Part shown: positions 15,651-23,565 of the stretch, one piece after another
How the letters are laid out: each line of letters opens with the position of its first letter
Numbering within the stretch: position 1 is the first letter of the stretch
From: Pseudomonas sp. AKS31
GTDB taxonomy: Bacteria; Pseudomonadota; Gammaproteobacteria; Pseudomonadales; Pseudomonadaceae
Direction: 5' to 3'
NCBI RefSeq assembly: GCF_023634765.1
Contig: NZ_JAMLFX010000002.1
Coordinates: 381,835 to 418,330, forward strand
Length of the DNA: 36,496 nucleotides
The notes under the pieces: model-generated
The model's database searches: none
What the model saw: only the letters and a program-made list of their open reading frames with translations
Told to the model about the DNA's origin: nothing
Program-made: the position numbers and the translations under genes

Positions 15651-16007
15651 ATGTCCCAGCCACCCGAACCACCGGTCACAGATCTGGTGTCGCCGTACGC
15701 ATCACCCAATTCAAGAAAGCTCCACGAAGCGGCAGAACGTGCACTCGACCATTACCTGTTGCCTGCTGCGGTCATGGCCACAGCCTACACGCCCAACGCG
15801 CTGTTCATGGCCAACCCGCAAGCAGACACCGAGGAGTTGCTGACCAACGCTTGCGGATCTTTGGCGTCCGCCTCGGTCATGCTCGGCAATTTTGCTGGCG
15901 TGCTGGAGGGATCAAACCGCCATACCCTGTTGGGCATTGCGCAAGTGGTCATGTTGGGGGAGTTGGCGGTGAACAAAGCGTTGGATCTCGTTGTGCCAAC
16001 TGAATAA
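15651..16007 (+). CDS. DUF6124/DUF3077-type small protein (second paralog)
   Basis: A 118-residue paralog of the preceding gene. It shares the proline-rich N-terminus, the middle segment TEELLTNACGSLASASVML and the C-terminal helix LLGIAQVVMLGELAVNKALD, which aligns with LQQVIMLSELVVGRVLD of its neighbour. The ATG has GGAG about ten bases upstream. There is no signal peptide or membrane segment. A strong intrinsic terminator follows 20 bases after the stop, so the pair forms a closed unit. Function is unknown; tandem copies are common in this family. Confidence 0.78.
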   Translation: MSQPPEPPVTDLVSPYASPNSRKLHEAAERALDHYLLPAAVMATAYTPNALFMANPQADTEELLTNACGSLASASVMLGNFAGVLEGSNRHTLLGIAQVVMLGELAVNKALDLVVPTE

Positions 16008-16026
16008 TCACGCACCTCAATGATCA

Positions 16027-16058
16027 AGCGGTCAGCCATCGCGGCTGGCTGCTTTTTT
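16027..16058 (+). terminator. Strong intrinsic terminator after the second DUF6124-like gene
   Basis: An 11-bp stem with two G-U pairs (arms 16027-16037 and 16043-16053), loop ATCGC, followed by TTTTTT. It works for the plus strand only. Confidence 0.9.
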
Positions 16059-16062
16059 GTTT

Positions 16063-17091
16063 CTACAGGTGGTCGGCGTCGATCACAGCCTTGGCAAACG
16101 CCTGCGGATCTTCCTGCGGTAGGTTGTGGCCAATCCCACCATTGATCAAGCGGAACTGATACTTGCCGGTAAAGCGCTTGGCGTAATCTTCCGGCGCTGG
16201 GTGCGGCGCACCGTTGGCGTCGCCTTCAAGGGTAATGGTCGGCACGCTGATCGACGGTGCGGTGGCGAGTTTCTGCTCCAGCGCCGCGTATTTCGCCTCA
16301 CCCTGCACCAGGCCCAGACGCCAGCGGTAGTTGAACACGGTGATGTCGACGTGATCGGGGTTCTGCAACGCCTTGGCGCTGCGGTCGAACGTGGCGTCGT
16401 CGAACTTCCACTGCGGCGAGGCCAGTTGCCAGATCAGCTTGGCGAAGTCGTGAGTGTTCTTTTCATAACCGGCACGACCACGGTCGGTGGCGAAGTAGAA
16501 CTGATACCACCACTGCAATTCCGCCTTGGGCGGCAGCGGGTTTTGCCCGGCGGCCTGATTGCCGATCAGATAACCACTGACTGAAACCAGCGCTTTGACA
16601 CGCTCCGGCCACAGCGCCGAAACGATGTCCGCCGAACGTGCGCCCCAGTCATAACCACCAAGCACCGCTTGTTTGATCTTCAGTGCATCCATGAAGTCGA
16701 TGACATCACTGGCCAGCGCTGCCGGTTGACCATTGCGCAGCGTGTCCTTGGAGAGGAACTGCGTATCGCCATAACCCCGCGCATACGGCATCAACACGCG
16801 ATAACCCTTGGCCGCGAGCAGCGGCGCGACTTCGTCGTAGCTGTGAATGTCGTAGGGCCAGCCGTGCAGCAGGATCACCACCGGGCCATTCGCGGGGCCG
16901 GTTTCGGCATAGGCGACGTCGAGCACGCCGGCCTTCACATGCTTCAGCGGGCCGAAGGGCGAGGGCGCGGAATAGCTGACGGCGGCCGGCTCAGTGGTTT
17001 GCGCCTGAGCGCTGCCAAAAGCGCCGAACAGCGCCACAGCCATAATCGACATGCCGAATGCAGTTTTGCGGGTGTGCAGTGCCATCTTCAT
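16063..17091 (-). CDS. Exported alpha/beta hydrolase, epoxide hydrolase-like
   Basis: A 342-residue protein with a Sec signal peptide (cleavage likely after AQA, residue 30), so it acts in the periplasm or outside the cell. The alpha/beta-hydrolase core shows the HGWPY oxyanion motif (76-80), a nucleophile elbow GGYDWGARS with aspartate D148, and the catalytic histidine H322 in GGIGHNLPQE. An aspartate nucleophile is the mark of epoxide hydrolases and haloalkane dehalogenases. The start at 17091 has AAAGGAG nine bases upstream; a second in-frame ATG is two codons later. It is a single gene with 319 bases of upstream sequence. The real substrate is unknown. Confidence 0.85.
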   Translation of the reverse strand: MKMALHTRKTAFGMSIMAVALFGAFGSAQAQTTEPAAVSYSAPSPFGPLKHVKAGVLDVAYAETGPANGPVVILLHGWPYDIHSYDEVAPLLAAKGYRVLMPYARGYGDTQFLSKDTLRNGQPAALASDVIDFMDALKIKQAVLGGYDWGARSADIVSALWPERVKALVSVSGYLIGNQAAGQNPLPPKAELQWWYQFYFATDRGRAGYEKNTHDFAKLIWQLASPQWKFDDATFDRSAKALQNPDHVDITVFNYRWRLGLVQGEAKYAALEQKLATAPSISVPTITLEGDANGAPHPAPEDYAKRFTGKYQFRLINGGIGHNLPQEDPQAFAKAVIDADHL

Positions 17092-17410
17092 GGTGACGTC
17101 TCCTTTGCGAGCCTTTGGCCAAGGGTTCTGAATGAACACCTGAAACCTTGAGTGCATTTGAGCGCGGAGACGTATCTGGCCTGTGTCGAAGAACGGCTTT
17201 GTTGAAAGTCGATGTGTCGCGGTGGGGTTCGTACACAGTGTGATACACGGCGGCGAAACCGACTCCCCCTGGACCTGATTCAGGCCAAAATAATAAGTCG
17301 CTGTTTTAAAACAAAAAATATTTCACTTCGCGCTTCCCAAAGCCAAAAAACCTTGGTAAATTGCGCCCCGTTCTCACAGCGAACCTAACGAAGTAGCTGG
17401 AAAGAGCAGT
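17092..17410. other. Intergenic region upstream of the hydrolase gene and tRNA-Gln
   Basis: This divergent gap holds the promoters of the hydrolase (minus) and the tRNA (plus). GTACACAGTGTGATAC (about 17231-17246) is an imperfect palindrome that could be an operator. The AT-rich block around 17290-17325 is probably the tRNA promoter region. No convincing -10/-35 pair or gene was found. Confidence 0.4.
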
Positions 17411-17485
17411 AGGGGCGTCGCCAAGCGGTAAGGCAGCAGGTTTTGATCCTGCCATGCGTTGGTTCGAATCCAGCCGCCCCTGCCA
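17411..17485 (+). tRNA. tRNA-Gln (anticodon UUG)
   Basis: A 75-base cloverleaf including the encoded CCA. The acceptor stem AGGGGCG pairs with CGCCCCT. The anticodon stem GCAGG/CCTGC encloses the loop TTTTGAT, whose anticodon is TTG (Gln). The T arm has the usual GGTTCGAATCC. A bidirectional terminator follows directly. Confidence 0.97.
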
Positions 17486-17491
17486 TATTCG

Positions 17492-17527
17492 AAAAAACGC
17501 CAACTTCGCAAGAAGTTGGCGTTTTTT
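17492..17527. terminator. Bidirectional intrinsic terminator between tRNA-Gln and rlhA
   Basis: A perfect 10-bp stem (CGCCAACTTC/GAAGTTGGCG, 17498-17507 and 17512-17521) with loop GCAA, flanked by six A on the left and at least six T on the right. It can stop the tRNA transcript on the plus strand and the rlhA transcript on the minus strand. Confidence 0.92.
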
Positions 17528-17599
17528 TATGCCTGCGATTTGGTGGGTTCGCAGAAGGGCGGGCAAGTACGGCGCCGAAGCGCCGCACTCGCCAACCAC

Positions 17600-19588
17600 T
17601 CAGTGCGGTGCGCGCGGGATGGTTTTCATCAGGTCTTCGGGGCTGATGTGGCCGACCACGCTGCCCGGTTGCGGCAGGTTGAGGATGTGGCCTTTCATCT
17701 TGCCGATGATGTGCATTTCGCACGGCTTGCAATCGAACTTCAGCGTCAGCACTTCATCGCCGTGGATCAACTGCATCGGTGCGACCTTGGTGCGCACGCC
17801 GGTCACGCCTTTGGCCTGTTTCGGGCACAGGTTGAAGGAGAAACGCAGGCAGTGTTTGGTGATCATCACCGGCACTTCGCCTGGCTCTTCGTGCGCTTCA
17901 TACGCGGCGTCGATCAGCTTCACGCCGTGACGGTGGTAGAAGTCGCGCGCCTTCTGGTTGTAGACGTTGGCGAGGAACGTCAGGTGCGAATCCGGGTACA
18001 CCGGCGGCGGGCTGGTTTCGGCCTTGCGGCTGCCACGCGGGTGCGCGGCGACGCGAGCGGCGGTCAGGGCTTCGATCACTTCACGGCGCAGCGACTTGAG
18101 CTGCGAGTTCGGGATGAAGAACGCCTGTGGCGCATCCAGCTTGATGTCGGTGGCGTGATACTGCGTGGTGCCGAGCTGGCCGAGCAGATCGCGCAATTGT
18201 TCCAGCGCTTGCTCAGGCTTGTTGGCCACACCGAACGGACCAGCGAGGGTGACGCTGGCGCTGATGCCTTCTTCACTGGTGGCGGTCACTTCCAGCTGTT
18301 CTTCACGCAGGCGTGCGACCCAGCTCAGGGCCACGCGACGCTCGGAAGAAGTCTTTTGCAGCGCCTGTTGCCAGTTGTGGTCGAGGTTGCGATTCAACGG
18401 GTGGTTCGGGCGCAGCTTGAACAGGCCTTCCGGCATCTCGTTCGGCTCGACGCGGTAGCGGTAGCGCTTCTCGCCGTCTTCTTCGAACTCGCCTTTGGCT
18501 TCGGCGATGTTGGCGCGGAAACCGACCACTTCGCGTTTGACCAACACGTTGAGGCCGTCACCGTTGGACAGCGGCTCGTGGGTCACGACCTGCATGTCAC
18601 GCTTACCGACTTTCTCGACGGTGCCCACCGGCAAACCGGTGAAGGTCGGCGAATCGAAAGCGCCGATGTCGATCTTGCGATCAGTGACGAAGTAATCGGT
18701 GCTGCCACGGTGGAAGGTCTTTTCCGGATCGGGCAGGAAGAAGTGCGCGGTGCGGCCGCTGGAAGCGCGGGCGAGGTCCGGGCGATCTTCGAGTACGTCG
18801 TCGAGGCGCTGGCGGTAATAGGCGGTGATGTTCTTCACATAGCCCATGTCCTTGTAGCGACCTTCGATCTTGAACGAACGCACACCGGCTTCGACCAAGG
18901 CGCGGATGTTGGCGCTCTGGTTGTTGTCTTTCATCGACAGCAGGTGTTTTTCGTAGGCGATCACGCCACCCTTTTCATCTTTGAGGGTGTACGGCAAGCG
19001 GCACGCCTGGGAGCAGTCGCCACGGTTGGCGCTGCGCCCGGTCTGCGCGTGGGAAATGTTGCACTGGCCGGAGAAGGCCACGCACAACGCGCCATGGATG
19101 AAGAACTCGATGGCGGCGTCGGTTTCGTCGGCGATCGCGCGGATTTCCTGCAGGTTCAGCTCGCGGGCCAGTACCAGTTGCGAGAAACCGGCCTGATCGA
19201 GGAACTTCGCCCGCTCCAGCGTCCGAATGTCGGTCTGGGTCGAGGCGTGCAGTTCGATCGGCGGAATGTCCAGCTCCATCACGCCCAGATCCTGAACGAT
19301 CAGCGCATCGACGCCAGCGTCGTACAGCTGATGGATCAGCTTGCGCGCCGGCTCCAGTTCGTTGTCGTGCAGGATGGTGTTGATGGTGGTGAAGATGCGC
19401 GCGTGATACTTGCGGGCGAACTCCACCAGCTCGGCGATTTCGCTGACTTCGTTACAGGCGTTGTGGCGCGCGCCGAAGCTCGGGCCGCCGATGTATACGG
19501 CGTCAGCGCCGTGCAGGATCGCCTCACGGGCGATGGCGACATCGCGGGCAGGGCTGAGCAATTCCAGGTGATGCTTGGGCAAGGACAT
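17600..19588 (-). CDS. rlhA: 23S rRNA C2501 hydroxylase, U32 peptidase family (RlhA/YdcP)
   Basis: A 662-residue protein, close to E. coli RlhA (YdcP, about 650). It begins LELLSPARDVAIAREAILHGADAVY, the U32 TIM-barrel start, and carries the iron-sulfur cysteines C169, C176, C192 and C196 (GQCNISH...GDCSQACRLPY), then the long DUF3656-type region and a C-terminal FDCKPCEMH. RlhA adds a hydroxyl group to C2501 of 23S rRNA using an Fe-S cluster and prephenate-derived chemistry; the older label peptidase U32 is misleading. The ATG at 19588 is chosen because homology begins there; the 33 codons before it do not resemble the family. It is monocistronic. Confidence 0.9.
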   Translation of the reverse strand: MSLPKHHLELLSPARDVAIAREAILHGADAVYIGGPSFGARHNACNEVSEIAELVEFARKYHARIFTTINTILHDNELEPARKLIHQLYDAGVDALIVQDLGVMELDIPPIELHASTQTDIRTLERAKFLDQAGFSQLVLARELNLQEIRAIADETDAAIEFFIHGALCVAFSGQCNISHAQTGRSANRGDCSQACRLPYTLKDEKGGVIAYEKHLLSMKDNNQSANIRALVEAGVRSFKIEGRYKDMGYVKNITAYYRQRLDDVLEDRPDLARASSGRTAHFFLPDPEKTFHRGSTDYFVTDRKIDIGAFDSPTFTGLPVGTVEKVGKRDMQVVTHEPLSNGDGLNVLVKREVVGFRANIAEAKGEFEEDGEKRYRYRVEPNEMPEGLFKLRPNHPLNRNLDHNWQQALQKTSSERRVALSWVARLREEQLEVTATSEEGISASVTLAGPFGVANKPEQALEQLRDLLGQLGTTQYHATDIKLDAPQAFFIPNSQLKSLRREVIEALTAARVAAHPRGSRKAETSPPPVYPDSHLTFLANVYNQKARDFYHRHGVKLIDAAYEAHEEPGEVPVMITKHCLRFSFNLCPKQAKGVTGVRTKVAPMQLIHGDEVLTLKFDCKPCEMHIIGKMKGHILNLPQPGSVVGHISPEDLMKTIPRAPH

Positions 19589-19811
19589 AGTTTTTTTAGT
19601 CAGGCTGTCACGGTTAGGCGCGCATTGTACCTGCGAAACGGCTGACCGGCACCCGTGTGCCGATATCAGGTAAGCAGCGCTTAACACAATTCAGGAGAGG
19701 GCGTAACTGTAAAGTCTGTCAGTTGTGCTGCCGGATTAGAAATATAAATATCAGGAGGCAACAGGAAAGGCACGCGAAGCAAAATGCAACATTCAAACGG
19801 AGATTCATTAA

Positions 19812-20282
19812 ATGAAAAGTAATAGCGATTTTACTGCGCTTGGTCTCACTGATTTTGATCTGTTGAAATCGCGGCATGCGAACTCGGGCGAGGATTATTA
19901 CAAAGCAATCATTTCTCCCCAGCACCCTGGCATTGGCGAGCCGATATTCTCTGCTACCCGGCATCTTTATTTCGGGTCTAAAACAACTTTTAGTGTTATT
20001 GGTCAATATATTACGCCCGAAGTGGCTGAAATCATTTCATTTGTAATAAGTCGCGACCTGAAAGACGGCACACATAAAATTGGCGGTGCCGGTAGTCCTG
20101 TGCAGGGGGTGATGACTATGTCGTCGCGAGTTTTATATGCAAGTACAGGAGAAATTACGTTCGTCCGCGACAAAGCGAACGATTCGATTACGGCAACATT
20201 CAATTTTGAGGTCGAGTTCGATCAACAAAAATATCAAGTAAAAGAAGGGAAGTTGTTTGTTGGAGCAACCGGCCCTCTGTAG
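19812..20282 (+). CDS. AT-rich orphan protein, beta-rich, unknown function (156 aa)
   Basis: A 156-residue protein starting MKSNSDFTALGLTDFD, with GGAG about ten bases before the ATG. Codon use and base composition are clearly more AT-rich than the flanking genes. No signal peptide or membrane segment is seen. The second half alternates short beta strands, ending SITATFNFEVEF then YQVKEGKLFVGA, which recalls small beta-barrel proteins of the DUF6252 kind, but I cannot assign a family. It sits alone between rlhA (divergent) and a RidA gene (convergent). Composition and isolation suggest horizontal acquisition. Confidence 0.65.
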   Translation: MKSNSDFTALGLTDFDLLKSRHANSGEDYYKAIISPQHPGIGEPIFSATRHLYFGSKTTFSVIGQYITPEVAEIISFVISRDLKDGTHKIGGAGSPVQGVMTMSSRVLYASTGEITFVRDKANDSITATFNFEVEFDQQKYQVKEGKLFVGATGPL

Positions 20283-20380
20283 GCTGCGTTGGAAACGAAA
20301 GTCAGCGCTTTGCAAGCGGCTCTATTAACGTGCCCGTCGTATTTGAATCGCTCCCTCGTTCATTTTTATCTGCGTTTGAC

Positions 20381-20402
20381 GGCCCCCGCATTCGCGGGGG
20401 CC
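20381..20402. terminator. Perfect 9-bp GC hairpin between the orphan gene and RidA
   Basis: GGCCCCCGC (20381-20389) and GCGGGGGCC (20394-20402) with loop ATTC. It lies 20 bases after the RidA stop on the minus strand and about 100 bases after the orphan gene on the plus strand. No T-run is adjacent on either strand. Confidence 0.6.
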
Positions 20403-20423
20403 GCCTGCGATCACCTCGAAAAA

Positions 20424-20804
20424 TCAGGCCTTGGCCGCCATCGCAGTCACTTCCACGCGCATGCCTTCAACCGCCAGCGAAGCAACGCCCACTGCCGCAC
20501 GCACCGGCCATGGTTTGGCGAAGAAACGCTGGTAAACCTCGTTGAATGCCGCGCGGTCAGCCATGTCGGTCAGGTAAATGGTCAGGTGCATGACCCGATC
20601 CATCGAGCTGCCGGCTCGTTCCAGCGCAACTTTCAGCGCTTGCAGGGTGCATTCGCTTTGCGCGGTGATATCGCCCAGTTCCAGGCTGCCGTCGGCACGG
20701 GTCGGGATTTGCGTGGACATCATGATCCCGTTGAACGTGGTGACGTCCGAAGAAATCGAGTCGGCGTCCGGATCCGGAGTGAAGGTGATGTCTTGGTTAG
20801 CCAT
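20424..20804 (-). CDS. RidA family protein with the deaminase arginine present
   Basis: A 126-residue Rid-superfamily protein. It keeps the arginine in PWPVRAAVGV and the C-terminal VEVTAMA acid region, both required for imine/enamine deamination in RidA, so it may remove reactive 2-aminoacrylate-type intermediates. It differs from the other Rid protein in this window, which has valine in place of that arginine. The start at 20804 has AAGGA six bases upstream; the open frame continues far upstream but lacks family similarity there. A GST gene lies 86 bases upstream on the same strand and could share a promoter. Confidence 0.85.
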   Translation of the reverse strand: MANQDITFTPDPDADSISSDVTTFNGIMMSTQIPTRADGSLELGDITAQSECTLQALKVALERAGSSMDRVMHLTIYLTDMADRAAFNEVYQRFFAKPWPVRAAVGVASLAVEGMRVEVTAMAAKA

Positions 20805-20890
20805 GCTGATCCTTTGATTGAGCGAGTGAAGATGGCCGCAGTTTACAGATACAGCATCGACATGGCCCGTTCCATGGCTACAGAAATCGG

Positions 20891-21502
20891 TCAGACAGGC
20901 TGTGTCGCCGCTTCCGCCGCGAGGGCTGCAAGGGCGCAGGGGCGGTCGCCGATGCGCTGCATATAGCGGGCAAGTGCCGGCCAGTCTTGTATGTCGATGG
21001 CAAAGGTCGGCAGCCACCTCAGTACCGTAAACAGATAAGCATCGGCGACGCCGAAGTTGCCCATCAGATAGTCCCGAGCCGACAGTTGCTGATTCAGGTA
21101 GTCGAGGCGCTTGAACAGTGTGTGTCGGAAAATCGTTTTGACCGATTCCGGAATCTGCGCATTGAACAGCGGTGCACTGCCACCGTGAATTTCCGTACTG
21201 ATGAAGTTCAGATGTTCCTGCAGACGCGTGCGCTGCCACGAACCCTGGGGTGGCGCCAGCGTGTTGCCGGGCATTTGATCTACCAGAAACTGCAGGATCG
21301 CCGGCCCCTCCGTCAGCACTTCGCCGTTATCCAGAACCAGCGCGGCAACGTAGCCCTTCGGGTTGATCTCACGAAAGTCATGGCCATCAGCGGTGCGTTT
21401 ACTCTGGTTATTGACGCGAACCAGTTCGAACGGCAAACCCAGTTCCCGCAGCACAATGTGCGGGGAAAGCGAACAGGTCATGGGGGCGAAATACAGTTTC
21501 AT
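20891..21502 (-). CDS. Glutathione S-transferase family protein
   Basis: A 203-residue cytosolic GST. The thioredoxin-like N-terminal domain (1-77) starts MKLYFAPMTCSLSPHIVLRE and has the glutathione-site segments NPKGYVAALVL and LTEGPAILQFL. The helical domain follows, with the conserved NFGVADAYLFTVLRW. This resembles the beta-class bacterial GstA, with the CSLSPH active-site region. The start at 21502 has AAGGAA seven bases upstream. It is divergent from a GcvA-like LysR regulator with a 108-base gap, so regulation by that protein is plausible. Function is likely conjugation or redox detoxification. Confidence 0.88.
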   Translation of the reverse strand: MKLYFAPMTCSLSPHIVLRELGLPFELVRVNNQSKRTADGHDFREINPKGYVAALVLDNGEVLTEGPAILQFLVDQMPGNTLAPPQGSWQRTRLQEHLNFISTEIHGGSAPLFNAQIPESVKTIFRHTLFKRLDYLNQQLSARDYLMGNFGVADAYLFTVLRWLPTFAIDIQDWPALARYMQRIGDRPCALAALAAEAATQPV

Positions 21503-21580
21503 GGCGCTTCCTTGCTGAAAGAAGGCGCCAGATTCCATTGCCGAAGCGGCTTTCGCAAAGGTCATTTGCGGTGCTAGCGT

Positions 21581-21595
21581 ATGACAAAATCTCAT
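21581..21595. promoter_or_regulatory. Candidate LysR site between GST and LysR genes
   Basis: ATGA-CAAAATC-TCAT is a perfect 4-bp inverted repeat with a seven-base centre, in the shared promoter region just upstream of the LysR gene. The short arms make chance likely, but the position is right for an autoregulatory site. Confidence 0.3.
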
Positions 21596-21610
21596 GAGCA
21601 ATAAAACACC

Positions 21611-22510
21611 ATGACCGTCCGACTTCCCTCGCTTAATGGATTGCGTGCCTTTGAAGCGGTCGCCCGGCACATGAGCTTCACCAAGGCAGCCGAAGAACTC
21701 AACGTCACCCAGACCGCCGTCAGTCATCAAATCCGCCGACTCGAAGCTGAACTGGGCGGGCCTTTGTTCTTGCGGCTCAACGAGGGCTTGGCACTGAGCG
21801 AGGACGGGCACGCCTACTTGCCGGGTGTGCGTGCGGCGTTTCAGGAACTGCGCTATTCGACTGAACAGTTGCTCGAGTCTCGCAATAAAAGCGTGCTGAC
21901 GATCAGTACCCTGGTGTCGTTTGCATCGAAGTGGCTGTTGCCGCGCTTGCCGTCCTTTCAGCTGGCGTTTCCCGCTATCGATGTGCGAATCAGTGCGTCG
22001 ACTGAATTAGTCGATTTTCGCAAAGGTGCTATCGATGCCGCCATTCGCTATGGGCGCGGCGATTGGAAAGGCTTGCGTGGCGATTTTTTGATGTCCGATG
22101 AAATTTTCCCGGTGTGCAGTCCGGCACTGGCGAAGACCTTGCGCACACCCGCCGACCTGGCCAATCAGACATTGCTGCAAGTCAGTGGCGCGACGGCCGG
22201 TGACTGGAGCGCCTGGCTACGTGCCGCGGGTCAGCCGCCGCAACTCGCCGAAGGCCCGCGCCTGACCTTCGATCTGGCGCTGATGGCGGTGCAGGCAGCG
22301 GTTGACGGGCAGGGCGTTTGTATCGGCCGATCCACCTATGTCGAGGACGATCTGCGGGCCGGGCGCCTGGTGGTGCCGTTCGATCTGCGCTTGAAGGATG
22401 AACTGGGTTTCTATCTGGTAGCGCCCCATGAAACGGCGGAAGCGAAAAAGATCGTCGCGTTCCGGACATGGCTGTTGGCACTGCCGCCCGGCAAAGATGC
22501 GTTTGTATAA
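21611..22510 (+). CDS. LysR family regulator, GcvA-like
   Basis: A 299-residue LysR-type regulator. The N-terminus LPSLNGLRAFEAVARHMSFT and the helix-turn-helix AAEELNVTQTAVSHQIRRLE are typical of the GcvA subgroup. The effector domain (about 90-290) includes AAIRYGRGDWKGL and VDGQGVCIGRSTYVEDDL. The ATG at 21611 has only a modest upstream site. It is divergent from the GST gene, its likely target, and is followed by an exported cupin gene on the same strand 123 bases later. The ligand is unknown; the GcvA name reflects subfamily only, as no glycine-cleavage genes are nearby. Confidence 0.87.
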   Translation: MTVRLPSLNGLRAFEAVARHMSFTKAAEELNVTQTAVSHQIRRLEAELGGPLFLRLNEGLALSEDGHAYLPGVRAAFQELRYSTEQLLESRNKSVLTISTLVSFASKWLLPRLPSFQLAFPAIDVRISASTELVDFRKGAIDAAIRYGRGDWKGLRGDFLMSDEIFPVCSPALAKTLRTPADLANQTLLQVSGATAGDWSAWLRAAGQPPQLAEGPRLTFDLALMAVQAAVDGQGVCIGRSTYVEDDLRAGRLVVPFDLRLKDELGFYLVAPHETAEAKKIVAFRTWLLALPPGKDAFV

Positions 22511-22633
22511 GCGTGTATCAAGTTGCTGCGCAGACACACGCGAACAATAAACCCGGGGTTTACGACACATCCGCCACACACGCGGCTCCCAAAGTAGCGG
22601 TCACACCACCACTGCGTTTGAGAGGGCAACATC

Positions 22634-23047
22634 ATGCATCGTCCACTGTTACTGACCAGCGCTGCGCTACTCGCTTCTATCATCGGCATCGCCCACGCGG
22701 CTGACGCGCCGGCCAAGAACTGGCAACAAGGCTTGAGCCGCACCGATCTGGTTCGCCAGGATCTGGGAGCTGCCGATCGCGAAGTGATTCAGGCGCGCGT
22801 CGATTTCGAACCCGGCGTGACCTCGCCTCGGCATGCGCACCCGGGTGTCGAGGTCGCTTACGTGATCAGCGGTACGTTCGAATATCAACTGGAGGGCCGG
22901 GCGACAGTGACATTGAAAGCCGGGGATTCGTTGTTCATTCCCGAAGGTGTGGCGCATGTGGCCAAGAATGTGGGGGCGGAGAAGGGCTCGGAGTTGGCTA
23001 CTTATATCGTCAAGAAGGGTGAGCCAGTGCTGATACTCAAACCGTAG
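22634..23047 (+). CDS. Exported cupin-domain protein
   Basis: A 137-residue single-domain cupin with a Sec signal peptide (cleavage about AHA-ADAP, after residue 22). The first cupin motif supplies H-x-H ligands in RHAHPGVEVAYVISG, and the second has GDSLFIPEGVAHVAKN. The two histidines, a glutamate and the final histidine can bind a metal, so it may be a small periplasmic metalloenzyme or binding protein. The start has GAGAGG upstream. It ends two bases before a convergent small gene, and a strong terminator lies about 80 bases downstream. Substrate unknown. Confidence 0.85.
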   Translation: MHRPLLLTSAALLASIIGIAHAADAPAKNWQQGLSRTDLVRQDLGAADREVIQARVDFEPGVTSPRHAHPGVEVAYVISGTFEYQLEGRATVTLKAGDSLFIPEGVAHVAKNVGAEKGSELATYIVKKGEPVLILKP

Positions 23048-23049
23048 AG

Positions 23050-23220
23050 CTAACGAGCCGGGCCGTTATAAATCATATGCAGTATCAGTAATTCCGCAAA
23101 AGCGACCACCACGCAAAACCTGACGAACCCCGCAGTAAAGACTCTGCGGGGTTTTTCGTAGGTGAAGTCGAAACCGCATAACAACAGCAAAATGCCGAAG
23201 AAGGTTTTTATCGCACGCAT
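23050..23220 (-). CDS. Small membrane protein (56 aa)
   Basis: A short gene beginning MRAIKTFFGILLLLCGFDF, with AAGGATC about nine bases before the ATG at 23220. The product has two hydrophobic segments (about 6-19 and 38-52) joined by a basic loop (TYEKPRRVFTAG), so a two-span inner-membrane protein is predicted. The stop is only two bases from the stop of the convergent cupin gene, and its coding sequence contains the cupin terminator hairpin in antisense. No family was recognised. The good ribosome-binding site and hydrophobic pattern support it, but the overlap leaves doubt. Confidence 0.55.
   Translation of the reverse strand: MRAIKTFFGILLLLCGFDFTYEKPRRVFTAGFVRFCVVVAFAELLILHMIYNGPAR
23126..23156 (+). 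terminator. Intrinsic terminator of the cupin gene
   Basis: AACCCCGCAG (23126-23135) and CTGCGGGGTT (23144-23153) form a perfect 10-bp stem with an 8-base loop, running directly into TTTTT. It lies inside the antisense small membrane-protein gene. Confidence 0.85.
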
Positions 23221-23287
23221 CAGCGTTGATCCTTGGCCATACCGCGTTGGCACTGCTGATTCATGAGTCGGTTTCAGGTACCACTTT

Positions 23288-23497
23288 TCAGTGCAGTGTC
23301 ACAACCCTGCGACTCTCGCCAATCCTGATTCTGTCCAGCGCCCGGTTCAACGCATCGAGCGCATCGAGCAGGGCTTTGGCCTCGGCCTCTCGACCTTCGC
23401 CCCAGAGGCGCTCGGCCATTTTGTTCAGGGCCTGAATCGAGCGCTCGATGTCGGCGGCGCTGGCGTTCTTTTCAGGCGCCGGTGGTTTCTTCGGCAT
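23288..23497 (-). CDS. Small helical hypothetical protein (69 aa)
   Basis: A 69-residue hydrophilic protein starting MPKKPPAPEKNASAAD, with AAGGAA about eight bases upstream. After a lysine/proline-rich N-terminus, the rest (about 15-60) is alanine, leucine and arginine-rich and should fold as one or two amphipathic helices (ALNKMAERLWGEGREAEAKA, then LLDALDALNRALDRIR). No signal peptide or membrane segment is present. Composition is typical of the host genome, unlike the next two genes upstream. No functional partner is seen; function unknown. Confidence 0.6.
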   Translation of the reverse strand: MPKKPPAPEKNASAADIERSIQALNKMAERLWGEGREAEAKALLDALDALNRALDRIRIGESRRVVTLH

Positions 23498-23565
23498 TCA
23501 GGGTTCCTTTATAGCGCAATGGTGGATCGTCGTTTATGGCAGAGTTTTCGCTGACACGGGTTCGC

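Noticed and set aside
17459..19645. A 728-codon open frame on the plus strand opposite rlhA
   Set aside because: It is fully antisense to a clearly recognisable RlhA protein, has no family features and has shadow-like composition from GC-rich codon bias.
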